A DNA stretch of 33,962 nucleotides from a virus: the IMG/VR virus record IMGVR_UViG_3300043413_000048, positions 1 to 33,962 of that record, one strand, 5' to 3'. Under the pieces are notes generated by a model. The model had not been told where the DNA came from. It was given only the letters and a program-made list of their open reading frames with translations, and did not search any database. Numbering within the stretch: position 1 is the stretch's first letter; every line of letters begins with the position of its first letter. Positions 8,577 through 16,414 of this stretch are shown here, in pieces. A program made the position numbers and the translations under genes.

Positions 8577-8852
8577 ATGGTTACAACAGTCGTCAAAAAA
8601 GATGCAAAAGCCGAACAGATTCAAGAGCTGACACAATGTAGACAACTTGCTGAACATAGCCGTCAAGAGGCTTTGAGACTTTCAGCCGAACAGCGCCGTT
8701 CTGCTGAAGAACTTCTGCTATCAGCCAAGCTCAATGAGAAACGCGCGCTTTCGTATCACGAGTCGGCGCTGAAGTTTGATCAACGTATTGCTGAACTTCT
8801 TGCCAATCCATACCAAGACGAACAAACTGTCAGTGTTTCGAGTTTGCCCTAA
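8577..8852 (+). CDS. Small coiled-coil protein, single-gene plus-strand island
   Basis: A 91-residue protein. Almost the whole sequence from residue ~8 to ~75 is a charged Glu/Lys/Arg/Gln-rich helix (QLAEHSRQEALRLSAEQRRS and following) likely to form a coiled coil, with a short polar C-terminus. ATG 8577 is 16 bases from the divergent TTG start of the minus-strand gene on its left; the frame also has a GTG at 8553. No strong ribosome binding site is seen. The TAA stop (8850-8852) shares bases with the TAG stop of the HK97 gp10-like gene in CTAA. Function unknown. Confidence 0.5.
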   Translation: MVTTVVKKDAKAEQIQELTQCRQLAEHSRQEALRLSAEQRRSAEELLLSAKLNEKRALSYHESALKFDQRIAELLANPYQDEQTVSVSSLP

Positions 8853-9316
8853 CCCCACATCGCCGCAGCCCGCGCCATAACGGCTTCCATCTCGGCTCGT
8901 AGCACCCGCTCCGCCTTCAAGTACATCTTCCCCGCAAACCCGTCGCCCTTCGTTCCTGGGTGCCATACCCGGCGAGCGAAGACAATCGACCCGTCGCGTG
9001 CCTCGAATCGAAGAAAACGCGCCCTGACCGGCAAAATCTCGTGAGGCTTGGTCCCCGCGTCAAGATACCGATGGTAGTGCAACGGCGCGACCATATCCAC
9101 ATGCGTCGTCCCAAATGCACGCGTCCCCATTTTGGTCGTAATGGTTCGTCGCGCGTCGCCGGTGCGGTCTGTCCACGTCGCAGAGCGCTTCGCTTCTTGC
9201 ACGCCAGCTTTGGCCGCAGCGATCACGGCATTCGTCGCACCATCGTTGATGACGCGGACCGTGGATTGCCACTTCCGCTCGATCTCTGAGATTCCTTCGA
9301 TGGTGACGTGAAGCAT
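8849..9316 (-). CDS. HK97 gp10-like head-tail connector/neck protein
   Basis: A 155-residue protein of the HK97 gp10-like family, which joins head and tail in many tailed phages. Signs are the early helical segment, the YHRYLDAGTKPHEI turn, the basic beta core (FLRFEARDGSIVFARRVWHPGTKG) and the final long helix with Ala, Arg and Glu. The HPGTKG motif near the end of the core is typical. An alternative TTG start at 9322 would overlap the DUF1320 stop in TTGA. It lies next to the Mu gp36-like gene and ends in a TAG stop abutting a plus-strand island. Confidence 0.75.
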   Translation of the reverse strand: MLHVTIEGISEIERKWQSTVRVINDGATNAVIAAAKAGVQEAKRSATWTDRTGDARRTITTKMGTRAFGTTHVDMVAPLHYHRYLDAGTKPHEILPVRARFLRFEARDGSIVFARRVWHPGTKGDGFAGKMYLKAERVLRAEMEAVMARAAAMWG

Positions 9317-9318
9317 GT

Positions 9319-9771
9319 TCAAAAATCGCTTGGGTAATTGCCGACCAGAATCGGACCGACTGGGGCTACCACGCCGCCAAGATTCTTAGGCGGACTTGCC
9401 ACGGACACATCTGGCAACCGCTGTTTTGCCGCCTGAATGCGCATCATCATCGCATGCGCCTCTTGATACTGCGACACCTTGCCCACTTCGCCATACGTCC
9501 GCACGTATTCAGGTCGACGCATAAACGAAAGCGCCACAGCAAAAAGTAGTGCAGCGTGGCGAATGAGCCGGTCTGTTGGCGGGTCGAGAGGGTACGTGTA
9601 GAATCCCAACAAGTAGGAGTCCACAAGCCCCTCTGCCCTGTCGATAATGTCGTTCACCGCAGACGTGTTGACCGTTGACGTCGTAGGATCGTCGCAGAAC
9701 AATTCTTCGTAAGTGGTTTGCGACAGCGCCGTTTCGAGAGCGCCCGCGTCAATGTATGTGCCCACGGGCAT
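9319..9771 (-). CDS. DUF1320 family protein (Mu gp36-like)
   Basis: A 150-residue protein of the DUF1320 type, known from Mu-like phages as gp36 and thought to act at the head-tail connection. It opens with a Y-I-D-x-G-A-L-E-T-A-L segment, then a short disordered part, an acidic helix ending in AEGLVDSYLLGFYTYPLDPP (the family hallmark of a helix followed by Y-x-x-P-L), and a helix running from LIRHAALLFAVALSF. The C-terminal third is Pro/Val/Gly-rich. It stands directly downstream of the major capsid protein gene, as in Mu. AGGGA directly precedes the ATG. Confidence 0.8.
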   Translation of the reverse strand: MPVGTYIDAGALETALSQTTYEELFCDDPTTSTVNTSAVNDIIDRAEGLVDSYLLGFYTYPLDPPTDRLIRHAALLFAVALSFMRRPEYVRTYGEVGKVSQYQEAHAMMMRIQAAKQRLPDVSVASPPKNLGGVVAPVGPILVGNYPSDF

Positions 9772-9813
9772 TCCCTCGAATTGACGTTACTTCAATAGAG
9801 ACTCACCTCCCAA

Positions 9814-10923
9814 TCAGGGAGGCGTCTGCCAGGCACCGACGATCAAGCCAGCAACCTTCGTGTCGATGACTTGTTCCGCGTCCTGGTGGAACACGATGAC
9901 CTTGCGGCCGCCTTGTGCGCCACGGCCAACGTCGTAGAACGATCGCACGCCCCAGCCATTCGCGAAGGTCAGCTCTTGAAGCGCCTTGGAAAGCTGGTTG
10001 TTCAGTCCGCTTTGCAGGCCACCCGAGAAGCGGAACGTGCACGCCGACACCGGCAAGCCAACCGCAGGGAGCTGCTTCGGATGATGCAAGAGCACAACGT
10101 CGTTGCCCCAGATAAAGTCGCGCGTTCCCGTCGTGCGATTCTTGTATTTTTGCGAGCCGACAATGATCGGCGGGAGCGAAAGGATCGCGGACAGGTCGGC
10201 CGCTTGGGGGACACTCGGCTTCGGCTTGCCCATGTCCTTGAACGCCCAGTATTTCTGGACCGCCGGGTTTTGCACGAACGCGTTGTAGGTGCGTTGAGAC
10301 ATGAAGATCCCCGTAATGGGCATCAGCGATTCGTCCATGAGCTGGAGCAAGTTGCCGACAGGATCGCTGTTCGCGCCGCCATTCCAACGGGTTGCAGCCG
10401 CCAACGTGATCTTGTTCGCCGAAGCATAATTCGAGGCCGTTTGCAGCGCCGTCGCAACGCGAAGTTCGCGCTGAATGAGCAGCTTCGTCATCGGCAATTG
10501 CAAGTAACGCGTCGCAAGGATCAATGCCGCGTCGCTGTTTCCCTCGACCTCGGTCGGGAGAAACGTTGCCATTGCACGAGGTACTGTAACGAATTGGCTC
10601 TTGCTTTGCCGCGGCGAAATCTCGGGCACCGCCGCGCCGGGAGCTACCACCGTCTGGTCGGGCACTTCGTAGAGATCGTCAACGTCGTGCTCGTAGTAGT
10701 AATCGCTCGCCTTTTCGACCAAGACCGGAGGCATTGCTTTGTCAGCAATGAGCATCGTCTGATCGATTGCATAACCCGTCGCGAATGCTGCGAGAGGCGT
10801 GTCGTAGTGGACGTCGCCTTGGCTCAAATCGAGCGCTACCAATTGACCGTTGGGGTCCGTCATCATGAATTGACCCGACTGCGGATCATATTTCACGTCG
10901 GACACGAATTGCTGTTCAGACAT
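9814..10923 (-). CDS. Major capsid protein
   Basis: A 369-residue protein matching the size and layout of Mu-related (gpT/E-like) major head proteins that form the icosahedral shell. Features include an acidic N-terminal arm with YDTPLAAFATGYAI, the VTVPRAMATFLPTEVEG segment, a long spine-like helix (LILATRYLQLPMTKLLIQRE), the SDPVGNLLQLMDESLMPITGIFMS helix-strand and the WGNDVVLLHHPKQ segment. A fairly hydrophobic C-terminus follows. It is transcribed after the scaffold/protease and decoration genes. No covalent cross-link or cleavage site can be read from the sequence. Confidence 0.9.
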   Translation of the reverse strand: MSEQQFVSDVKYDPQSGQFMMTDPNGQLVALDLSQGDVHYDTPLAAFATGYAIDQTMLIADKAMPPVLVEKASDYYYEHDVDDLYEVPDQTVVAPGAAVPEISPRQSKSQFVTVPRAMATFLPTEVEGNSDAALILATRYLQLPMTKLLIQRELRVATALQTASNYASANKITLAAATRWNGGANSDPVGNLLQLMDESLMPITGIFMSQRTYNAFVQNPAVQKYWAFKDMGKPKPSVPQAADLSAILSLPPIIVGSQKYKNRTTGTRDFIWGNDVVLLHHPKQLPAVGLPVSACTFRFSGGLQSGLNNQLSKALQELTFANGWGVRSFYDVGRGAQGGRKVIVFHQDAEQVIDTKVAGLIVGAWQTPP

Positions 10924-10974
10924 CGTGTGAATCTTTCTGCGGCAAACGCCGCTAATTGCTTGTTGCCGCCAGAA

Positions 10975-11424
10975 TCAGGCGTTGCGCGCCTTGTCAATGA
11001 GGATTTGGACCATCTCGCCATCCGCAGCGGTGGTCAGAGCTTGGCCAATTTGTTGCACGCCAGCGCCAGCGACCTTCGCGTAGCCAAGTTTGCCGCTCGT
11101 GTCGGACGCCTGGACGTAGTTGCCCGCCGTGATCGCCCCGTCTGCGGGTACCGAAATCACGCCCTCGACTGCAACACGACCCACCTTGGGGTTTGCCGTG
11201 GACGAAGAACGGGCGTAGAGGATTTCGGTCGTAACGCCAAAGGTGCCAGCAACGCCGCCGGAAGCCGTGGGAAGCACAACGCCGCGAGGCAAGCTGGTCG
11301 TCATGAGGTTGGTGGTGTCGAGCAAAACGATCCGGTTTGCCGGAATGTCCGCGCTCGTGCTGTAGTTTGCCGCGGTCTCGTCGAGCAGATGGGTCCGCGT
11401 GGTCTGCATAGTGGTGGAAGACAT
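10975..11424 (-). CDS. Capsid decoration/cement protein (DUF2190-like)
   Basis: A 149-residue Gly/Ala/Thr-rich beta protein of the DUF2190/decoration type, which binds the outside of the capsid and stabilises it. Signs are the compact beta segments with small residues (PRGVVLPTASGGVAGTFGVT), the AVEGVISVPADGAITAGNYV hairpin and the GAGVQQIGQALTTAADGE hairpin near the end, which is the usual C-terminus of this family. CGGAGAA precedes the ATG. It sits between the scaffold end of the head polyprotein-like gene and the major capsid protein. Confidence 0.75.
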   Translation of the reverse strand: MSSTTMQTTRTHLLDETAANYSTSADIPANRIVLLDTTNLMTTSLPRGVVLPTASGGVAGTFGVTTEILYARSSSTANPKVGRVAVEGVISVPADGAITAGNYVQASDTSGKLGYAKVAGAGVQQIGQALTTAADGEMVQILIDKARNA

Positions 11425-11513
11425 GATTCTCCGTTTACGCGGGACTGACCGCGCATGCGTTTTGGTTTGGTTGTGATCTTGGAATTACGTAATGGTTCGC
11501 CGTCGAATAACGG

Positions 11514-12128
11514 TCAGGTCACGACGGGCGGGGGAGCGCTCAACTCGTGGCGCGCTTCAATGATGGCGTTCTCGCGCGGCATGCCCTTGCGCACTTTTTC
11601 TTCGGTCAACGTTGCAAGTTTCGATGCCACCTCGCCGCGTTGCGCTGCCGTAGCCGACGCTGAACTCATGCCGCCACCTGCCCACGCACTTCGCGGCGTA
11701 AACATTCCCGGAGGCGCTGCAATCGCTTGCGGTGCTGCATCGCCGCCTGGTTGACGATTCGAGAGCGTGCGTTGCAAGTGTCGCTCGTTCGGCGCCACTT
11801 CCGGGTAAAGCGTGTTGAACGTCGGGCGATCGTGCCGATACGTGAGCAACATCGACTTTTTGTGTGCATCGGTGAGCTTGTGCGTGTCCTTGTACGTCGC
11901 AAAAGCTTTCTCGATTGCAGCAACTTCGTCCGCCTCAGCCCGCTTTGCTTCGTTGTCGCGCAGTTGCTTGACCTCCGTTTCGAGCGCTGCAACGCGAGAG
12001 GTCTTGTCTGCGAGCTGGAGCTCGAGACCAGCGACTTTGGTCTCGGACGCTTGCTTGTCAGCCAAAAGCGTGGCGAGTTTGTTTTCAGCATCGCGCAGTT
12101 TGATGGCGACTTCTTGTTGTTCCGACAT
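11514..12128 (-). CDS. Possible nested scaffold protein from an internal start
   Basis: In Mu, the scaffold is made from an internal in-frame start within the protease gene. Here Met763 of the head fusion (ATG at 12128) begins MSEQQEVAIKLRDAEN, immediately before the coiled-coil scaffold region, giving a 204-residue product. A GGGA lies about nine bases upstream, and a second in-frame ATG at 12143 is too close to GGGAG to be the better start. The product would be charged, helical and end in Pro/Ala-rich sequence, matching a scaffold. Whether both forms are made cannot be seen from DNA alone. Confidence 0.45.
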   Translation of the reverse strand: MSEQQEVAIKLRDAENKLATLLADKQASETKVAGLELQLADKTSRVAALETEVKQLRDNEAKRAEADEVAAIEKAFATYKDTHKLTDAHKKSMLLTYRHDRPTFNTLYPEVAPNERHLQRTLSNRQPGGDAAPQAIAAPPGMFTPRSAWAGGGMSSASATAAQRGEVASKLATLTEEKVRKGMPRENAIIEARHELSAPPPVVT

Positions 12129-14414
12129 ATTCGTGTTTCCCATCTCCCGCGATGATGGCGGGCCTTCTCCATGCATTTCGTCTTCGTGGATGCCGATCGC
12201 ATCGGCGATCATTGCTTCCACAGCGTCCAACAATTCGGGCACCGTAATGCCCAAGTTCATTTGCATCGTGTCGCGCACACCGCGCAGCATCGTGCCAAGG
12301 TCTACCCCTGCATGAACCGCGGTCATCAGATCGCCTTCTGGGTCGCTGTCGCGATACTCGTCGATCAATTCACGCAGTTCGCAAATCCGATCAAGCACTG
12401 CTCGAGCAGTTGCGATCGAACCTTCGCCAAAAAGGCACGCCCGCAATTTGGGCAATACCTCATTCATGTTGTAGGCGTAGTCGCCCATTTGTTTTGCCTT
12501 GTCGCCCGTGGTTGTTGTGGGACGGTCCGATGCGGCGACAGGCAACATCCCGTCCAAAAAGGGATTGTTCGTCAATGCCCCGCTGGTCATTCGTGCCCCA
12601 ATCGGTTGGCTGGTGACACGGTCCTTGGCGCCGAAACGAATGGCAGGGCTAAAGAATTTGTATTTGCCTTGCTTGATGTAGCTCCGCGCGGGCTCGAGCC
12701 ATTCGACAAGCCCCCAAAGACCGGCTGCTCCACGATCGTCGAGGTCGATGATCCACCCTTGCGCGGGAGCGCCATCAGTTGGGATCGCGCCCTCCGTTGG
12801 GTGCTGTTCTGATGCATGCTCAAAGTCGATCGGGATGCGCTGGTTCTGCGTCGCTCGAAAGTTGCGGACAATTTCCGCATTGACTTGGCGCGTGATTTCA
12901 AACGGTCCCGATTGATGGCCGCGAAAAGCCCCAAGCTTGTTGAGCTGAATCCACACCAGCTTTTGCGGCTCGAATGGACCAGCGTCGTCGAGCAGAGCTT
13001 TCGTGTCGAGTTCTACCGCGCTGCATTGCACGGGCCGATCTGACATGTGGTAAACGTGAATCGACGTCAGCTTACCATTGGTGCGATAACGCAAACCGCG
13101 GAATCCTTTGGCGACTGGCTTGCCCTCGTGCTTGATTCCAAAACGTTTATACGCCTTCAGGATATTCTTGTGCGCTTTGGCGTATTGCTCCGGGGAAAGT
13201 CGCCCCTTGTTTTGTTCGAGGCGCGCCATTGCATTGCGGGCGTGTGCTGCGTCGTGAATCGGGTATTGCCTTGTTTCTGGCAACGCGAACGATTCGTCTG
13301 GCAACGCTTTGCGTCCCTTGGTCGTGATTGGCTTCAATTGTCGTACCTTTACCGGACCATCGGCATGCACGTCGGCTTGCCCGTTGTCGGCTTTTTTTGT
13401 CGAGTCTTTCATGTTCTTTGCTTTCTCGTCAGCGCTATTCAATTGCGCGACGACTTTGCGCGCCCATGCATATCCAGGGTCGCCGCCCCAGAGCGCCCAC
13501 GCAATTCGTCCATTTGACGGGAATCCATCCTCGCCCGGACTGAATCCAGCGCCCTTTTTGTCGACTTGGTGCCGGTCAAAGAATGCCTTCATACGACGAA
13601 CTGTCGAGGGAGAAAGCCGTGCCGCGTTGGCAAGGTCCCGAGCCCGAGCTACGCCTACAGCGGTGCCACCTCGACCATGCTCGCGCCGCCATTCGAGTCC
13701 GCGCTTTGCTTCTTCTTGTGCCCCTTTTGGCGGTACAAAGTCGATGTGCGAATACTTCTCAGGGCCGTCTGCCATTGTAACAATGTCGCTCATATTCGCC
13801 TTGTATTCGCCCATTGGAGCGGAACCGCCCCAGCCTTTATCAGCTGGCCAATCTGGCGGAGCCTTAGAAATGCCGATTTGCTTGGCTTCTGATACGGACA
13901 GCCCACGCAACATCGAACGGCATCGGTGGTGCCTCATTGGCGCATTGGTCGCAAACCATAGATGACCAGCGGGAAGCACGACTGGATGCGTCAGGAAATA
14001 CCCGCACGTTGCACTCGTAACCTCGTCGTTGACGACATCCAGCGTCCAATATGGGTATGCTGTCCGCTGCTTGTTGAGCCGTGCGACAACCGCTTGATTT
14101 GTAGCTTGCTGGACGTTGTTGACGAAGATCGTTTTAAGCTGTGGGGAATCAATGCCCCATTGCGCGCCAAGCTTGTGTCCAGCTTCTTTGACGAATTCGC
14201 GGTAAGGAACACCGTCAGCCTTTGCTTTGGCAAGCGCGTCGCGCATGTTTCGGATCGCATCACGAGAAACTTCGTTGGTCACCGTGATCGCCCGTTTTTT
14301 GGTTTCTGCGTCGAGCTTTGCAAAGTCCGCGGGAAGCAGGGGCGACTTGGCTCGAAGGATGTGAGCTGCTTCGACGTCGCCCTTCAGTTCGATGCTTGCG
14401 TGCTCGTTTTGCAT
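11514..14414 (-). CDS. MuF head protein fused to DUF domain, Mu gpI-like protease and scaffold
   Basis: A 966-residue multidomain head protein. Residues 1-175: MuF/SPP1 gp7-like minor head domain with Cys137 and the end motif HHRCRSML. Residues ~222-330: a domain with GRIAWALWGGDPGYAWA, common in phage head proteins. Residues ~385-430: a helical segment resembling DUF6582 (AHARNAMARL...AYKRFGIKHEG). Residues ~485-625: Mu-like prohead protease I, with LVWIQLNKLGAF, IPIDFEHAS (His533), GAPAQGWI, VEWLEPARSYI, KFFSPAI (Ser589) and GALTNNPFLDG. Residues 765-835: coiled coil, then a flexible Pro/Ala tail, as in scaffolds. ATG 14414 was chosen because the 26 upstream codons overlap the divergent island gene. 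Protease cleavage between domains is likely but inferred. Confidence 0.88.
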   Translation of the reverse strand: MQNEHASIELKGDVEAAHILRAKSPLLPADFAKLDAETKKRAITVTNEVSRDAIRNMRDALAKAKADGVPYREFVKEAGHKLGAQWGIDSPQLKTIFVNNVQQATNQAVVARLNKQRTAYPYWTLDVVNDEVTSATCGYFLTHPVVLPAGHLWFATNAPMRHHRCRSMLRGLSVSEAKQIGISKAPPDWPADKGWGGSAPMGEYKANMSDIVTMADGPEKYSHIDFVPPKGAQEEAKRGLEWRREHGRGGTAVGVARARDLANAARLSPSTVRRMKAFFDRHQVDKKGAGFSPGEDGFPSNGRIAWALWGGDPGYAWARKVVAQLNSADEKAKNMKDSTKKADNGQADVHADGPVKVRQLKPITTKGRKALPDESFALPETRQYPIHDAAHARNAMARLEQNKGRLSPEQYAKAHKNILKAYKRFGIKHEGKPVAKGFRGLRYRTNGKLTSIHVYHMSDRPVQCSAVELDTKALLDDAGPFEPQKLVWIQLNKLGAFRGHQSGPFEITRQVNAEIVRNFRATQNQRIPIDFEHASEQHPTEGAIPTDGAPAQGWIIDLDDRGAAGLWGLVEWLEPARSYIKQGKYKFFSPAIRFGAKDRVTSQPIGARMTSGALTNNPFLDGMLPVAASDRPTTTTGDKAKQMGDYAYNMNEVLPKLRACLFGEGSIATARAVLDRICELRELIDEYRDSDPEGDLMTAVHAGVDLGTMLRGVRDTMQMNLGITVPELLDAVEAMIADAIGIHEDEMHGEGPPSSREMGNTNMSEQQEVAIKLRDAENKLATLLADKQASETKVAGLELQLADKTSRVAALETEVKQLRDNEAKRAEADEVAAIEKAFATYKDTHKLTDAHKKSMLLTYRHDRPTFNTLYPEVAPNERHLQRTLSNRQPGGDAAPQAIAAPPGMFTPRSAWAGGGMSSASATAAQRGEVASKLATLTEEKVRKGMPRENAIIEARHELSAPPPVVT

Positions 14415-14451
14415 GGTTACGGTCTTGTCTCTACCTGCACGGGAGACATCG

Positions 14452-14979
14452 ATGAAACTACGACCTGAACAACAGAAGCTTTGGCGACGCATTTATTTGA
14501 ACGCGTTCGAGGGTGGCGCAACCACCGCGGAGTCTGCCGAAATGGCGGATACCGCCGTGAAGCAGTGGGAAGAGCGCGGCGCGTTCGATTCGCCCGAGCT
14601 GTTCGGAAATGCCGAACAGCTGAAAACATCCAAGCCGATTACTTCGTGGGATCGCTTTTCCAAAAACGTCAGCATCATGCTGAACAACGATCGACCTGTC
14701 GACGACATCAAAACCTTGTTCAACGAATACCCGGACGAACTAGATTTTCTTCAGGCGTTGGTTCCATTTGCGGAACCGAAGATCTACGTATTTCGGGGCG
14801 ATCCACGTGAAGCGCTACAGCGGCTATGTAACAATTCACTCCATGACGACATCGGCGTGTCGGTACGGCTCGGCAAGCAAGAATTTGGACTTTTCGCCTT
14901 AACGGAGCAAGGCGCCAAGCTTTTGGCAGACGTCCATCGTGATCTGGTCATTCCAGAGCTTCGTTGGCTGAAGTCGTAG
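14452..14979 (+). CDS. Hypothetical protein, single-gene plus-strand island
   Basis: A 175-residue protein of unknown function starting at ATG 14452, six bases after a good GGGAG ribosome binding site. The first ~60 residues are helical (PEQQKLWRRIYLNAFEGG, then Ala/Glu-rich), the middle has an acidic helix (DDIKTLFNEYPDELDFLQAL), and the C-terminal ~60 residues mix short strands and helices (IYVFRGDPREALQRLCNN, EFGLFALTEQGAKLLADV). It lies divergent from the MuF-protease gene (37 bases between starts) and converges with the small gene at 14982. No family was recognised. Confidence 0.65.
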   Translation: MKLRPEQQKLWRRIYLNAFEGGATTAESAEMADTAVKQWEERGAFDSPELFGNAEQLKTSKPITSWDRFSKNVSIMLNNDRPVDDIKTLFNEYPDELDFLQALVPFAEPKIYVFRGDPREALQRLCNNSLHDDIGVSVRLGKQEFGLFALTEQGAKLLADVHRDLVIPELRWLKS

Positions 14980-14981
14980 AG

Positions 14982-15212
14982 CTACACCCCGCCCACGCTC
15001 GTCCCGTTCATCATCGCCCTAACAAGTACGCCTTCCAATCCATCCGCCCGAGCTTTGCCTTCTAGGCGCCTCAATTTCGCGTCGGCCGCATCGTACCCGT
15101 CCGAAGACTCGATGATCTCACGAACGTCTCGTAAAAGCGGAGCTAGCGCCTTTGCCGCTGGCGCCAGCGAGTCGTCGACTATCTGGTCGACTTGCTTGAC
15201 GATGTTGTTCAT
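14982..15212 (-). CDS. Small protein resembling the C-terminal helical part of DUF935 portals
   Basis: A 76-residue helical protein. The run from AKALAPLLRDVREIIESS through LRRLEGKARADGLEGVLVRAMMNG is close in character to the C-terminal helices of Mu gp29-type (DUF935) portal proteins, which usually end with L-A-P-x-L-x-x-I, a Ser-containing turn and a final L-x-R-A-hydrophobic-G segment. The portal encoded at 16401-18074 lacks this and ends in an acidic tail instead, so this gene may be a detached portal domain. It overlaps the Dps-like gene by ATGA, and its TAG stop is two bases from the plus-strand island stop. The match is from memory. Confidence 0.45.
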   Translation of the reverse strand: MNNIVKQVDQIVDDSLAPAAKALAPLLRDVREIIESSDGYDAADAKLRRLEGKARADGLEGVLVRAMMNGTSVGGV

Positions 15213-15685
15213 CCCACATGCGCCAGAATCTTCCAGCCAAGCTTTGAGATCGCCATGCTGGTATCAAGAAGCTTCTGCTGCGCATCATCGTCGCCAAGCG
15301 CAAGCAGCTCCGCCTTGGGTTCATTCACGATGTCGAGGACCTGCGTCAGCCGAGAACCCACCGCGGGGATGAGGTCCCGTCCTTGCGTCACCGTCGATGG
15401 CATCCCAGTGATCGCCGAAAGCTTTGCCACATCCAAGTGATCGCCTTCGACTGCAAGTCCAAGCATTGCAATATGCTCGGCAATGACATCCGCATGATCC
15501 GACGCCGCGGTGTATAGCTCGCCGAAAAGCTTGTGCAGTGGCACAAATGCCACACCGCGCACGTTCCAATGCGCCTTGCGCGCAATTCCAGCAAGCGACA
15601 ACAACGCAATCACGACAGGCTGAAGCAACGCCGCGACACGTACGCGTTTTTCTTCAGGCATCGACGACGGAGTGGGAAACGACAT
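15209..15685 (-). CDS. Dps-family ferritin-like protein
   Basis: A 158-residue protein of the Dps (DNA-binding protein from starved cells) family, which normally forms 12-mers that bind and oxidise iron and protect DNA. ATG 15685 follows GGGTG. The motif HWNVRGVAFVPLH gives His39 and His51 at the exact 12-residue spacing of the Dps ferroxidase site; DHADVIAEHIAMLG gives Asp66 and Glu70, the matching acidic ligands. The position of the family's other conserved Asp (four residues after the second His) is Gly55, with Glu56 next to it. The C-terminus ends with the usual amphipathic helix (ISKLGWKILAHVG). It is coupled to the next gene by ATGA and lies inside the head operon. Loss of ferroxidase activity is possible. 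Confidence 0.85.
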   Translation of the reverse strand: MSFPTPSSMPEEKRVRVAALLQPVVIALLSLAGIARKAHWNVRGVAFVPLHKLFGELYTAASDHADVIAEHIAMLGLAVEGDHLDVAKLSAITGMPSTVTQGRDLIPAVGSRLTQVLDIVNEPKAELLALGDDDAQQKLLDTSMAISKLGWKILAHVG

Positions 15686-15760
15686 TTTGCACCCAATTGG
15701 CAATAGGACAGCAAGGAGGCTGAAACAACAATGCTCCAGCCTCACGAGCAAAACTCAATA

Positions 15761-16414
15761 TCAGGCGTCGACCATGTACACGACAGCGTAATCGTTCGTG
15801 CCGTTCGGCGCCGTGTTGGGCGAGTAGCTCCCGTAAGGGCCACTCGTCGCCGGCAAAACGAATGTACCGTTGGTCACGACGCTGCCGTTGAAAACTTCTT
15901 TGACCACGCCGCCGTTCGAGGCGCCACCAACGTCTCGCAATTTCGAGTCGAGTCCAAGCACGTTGCCGATTCCGAAAGCGAGCGTCGCGTCCGTTCCATC
16001 CGCTGCCGTAAGCGTGATAGATGTGACCGAAGCGAACGCTTTGACGCCAGCGGCCGTCGCTGCCGTTTGCGAGACCGTGATCGTCTCCGTTTGCGTGCTG
16101 CCGTCCGCAGCCGTGCCGGTGATCGTCGCCGACGCTGGAGCATCCGCCGGCGTGCTGCCCGCAGTGGTCACCGTGATATTTCGAGGCGGCGAGATCGCTG
16201 AAGCTCCAATGGAACCGTTCAGCGCCGAACCTGAATACGTCGTGGCTGATGCCACCGTAGCGATCGCCGTCTTGATAGCGTTCGTCGATGCGGCGGCCGG
16301 ATTCGTAAACGTCTGGTGACGCAAAGGTACTTGCTGCGAAGCCCAGACGCACAGGCTTGGCACGGAATTGCCCTGCGTTTGGTTGTTGAAGACAAAGTTT
16401 TCAGGCGCGTTCAT
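15761..16414 (-). CDS. Ig-like/beta-rich virion protein after the portal gene
   Basis: A 217-residue protein, small residues Ala, Thr, Ser and Gly predominating. ATG 16414 lies 14 bases inside the portal gene end, and the long upstream extension in this frame is antisense-free but Arg/Lys-rich and overlaps the portal in another frame, so it was rejected. The middle (residues ~55-155) is an Ig-like set of strands: TYSGSALNG, PPRNITVTTAG, ASATITGTAADG, TETITVS and a late LAFGIGN strand. The same pattern is found inserted in the tail terminator-like protein at 7472-8560. The C-terminal ~60 residues are Gly/Asn/Tyr-rich. It may be a decoration or fibre-like head protein. Confidence 0.65.
   Translation of the reverse strand: MNAPENFVFNNQTQGNSVPSLCVWASQQVPLRHQTFTNPAAASTNAIKTAIATVASATTYSGSALNGSIGASAISPPRNITVTTAGSTPADAPASATITGTAADGSTQTETITVSQTAATAAGVKAFASVTSITLTAADGTDATLAFGIGNVLGLDSKLRDVGGASNGGVVKEVFNGSVVTNGTFVLPATSGPYGSYSPNTAPNGTNDYAVVYMVDA

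Noticed and set aside
9871-11448. A 525-codon open frame on the plus strand opposite the capsid genes
   Set aside because: It is antisense to the well-supported major capsid and decoration genes, is very Arg/His-rich and has no ribosome binding site; it is a shadow frame.
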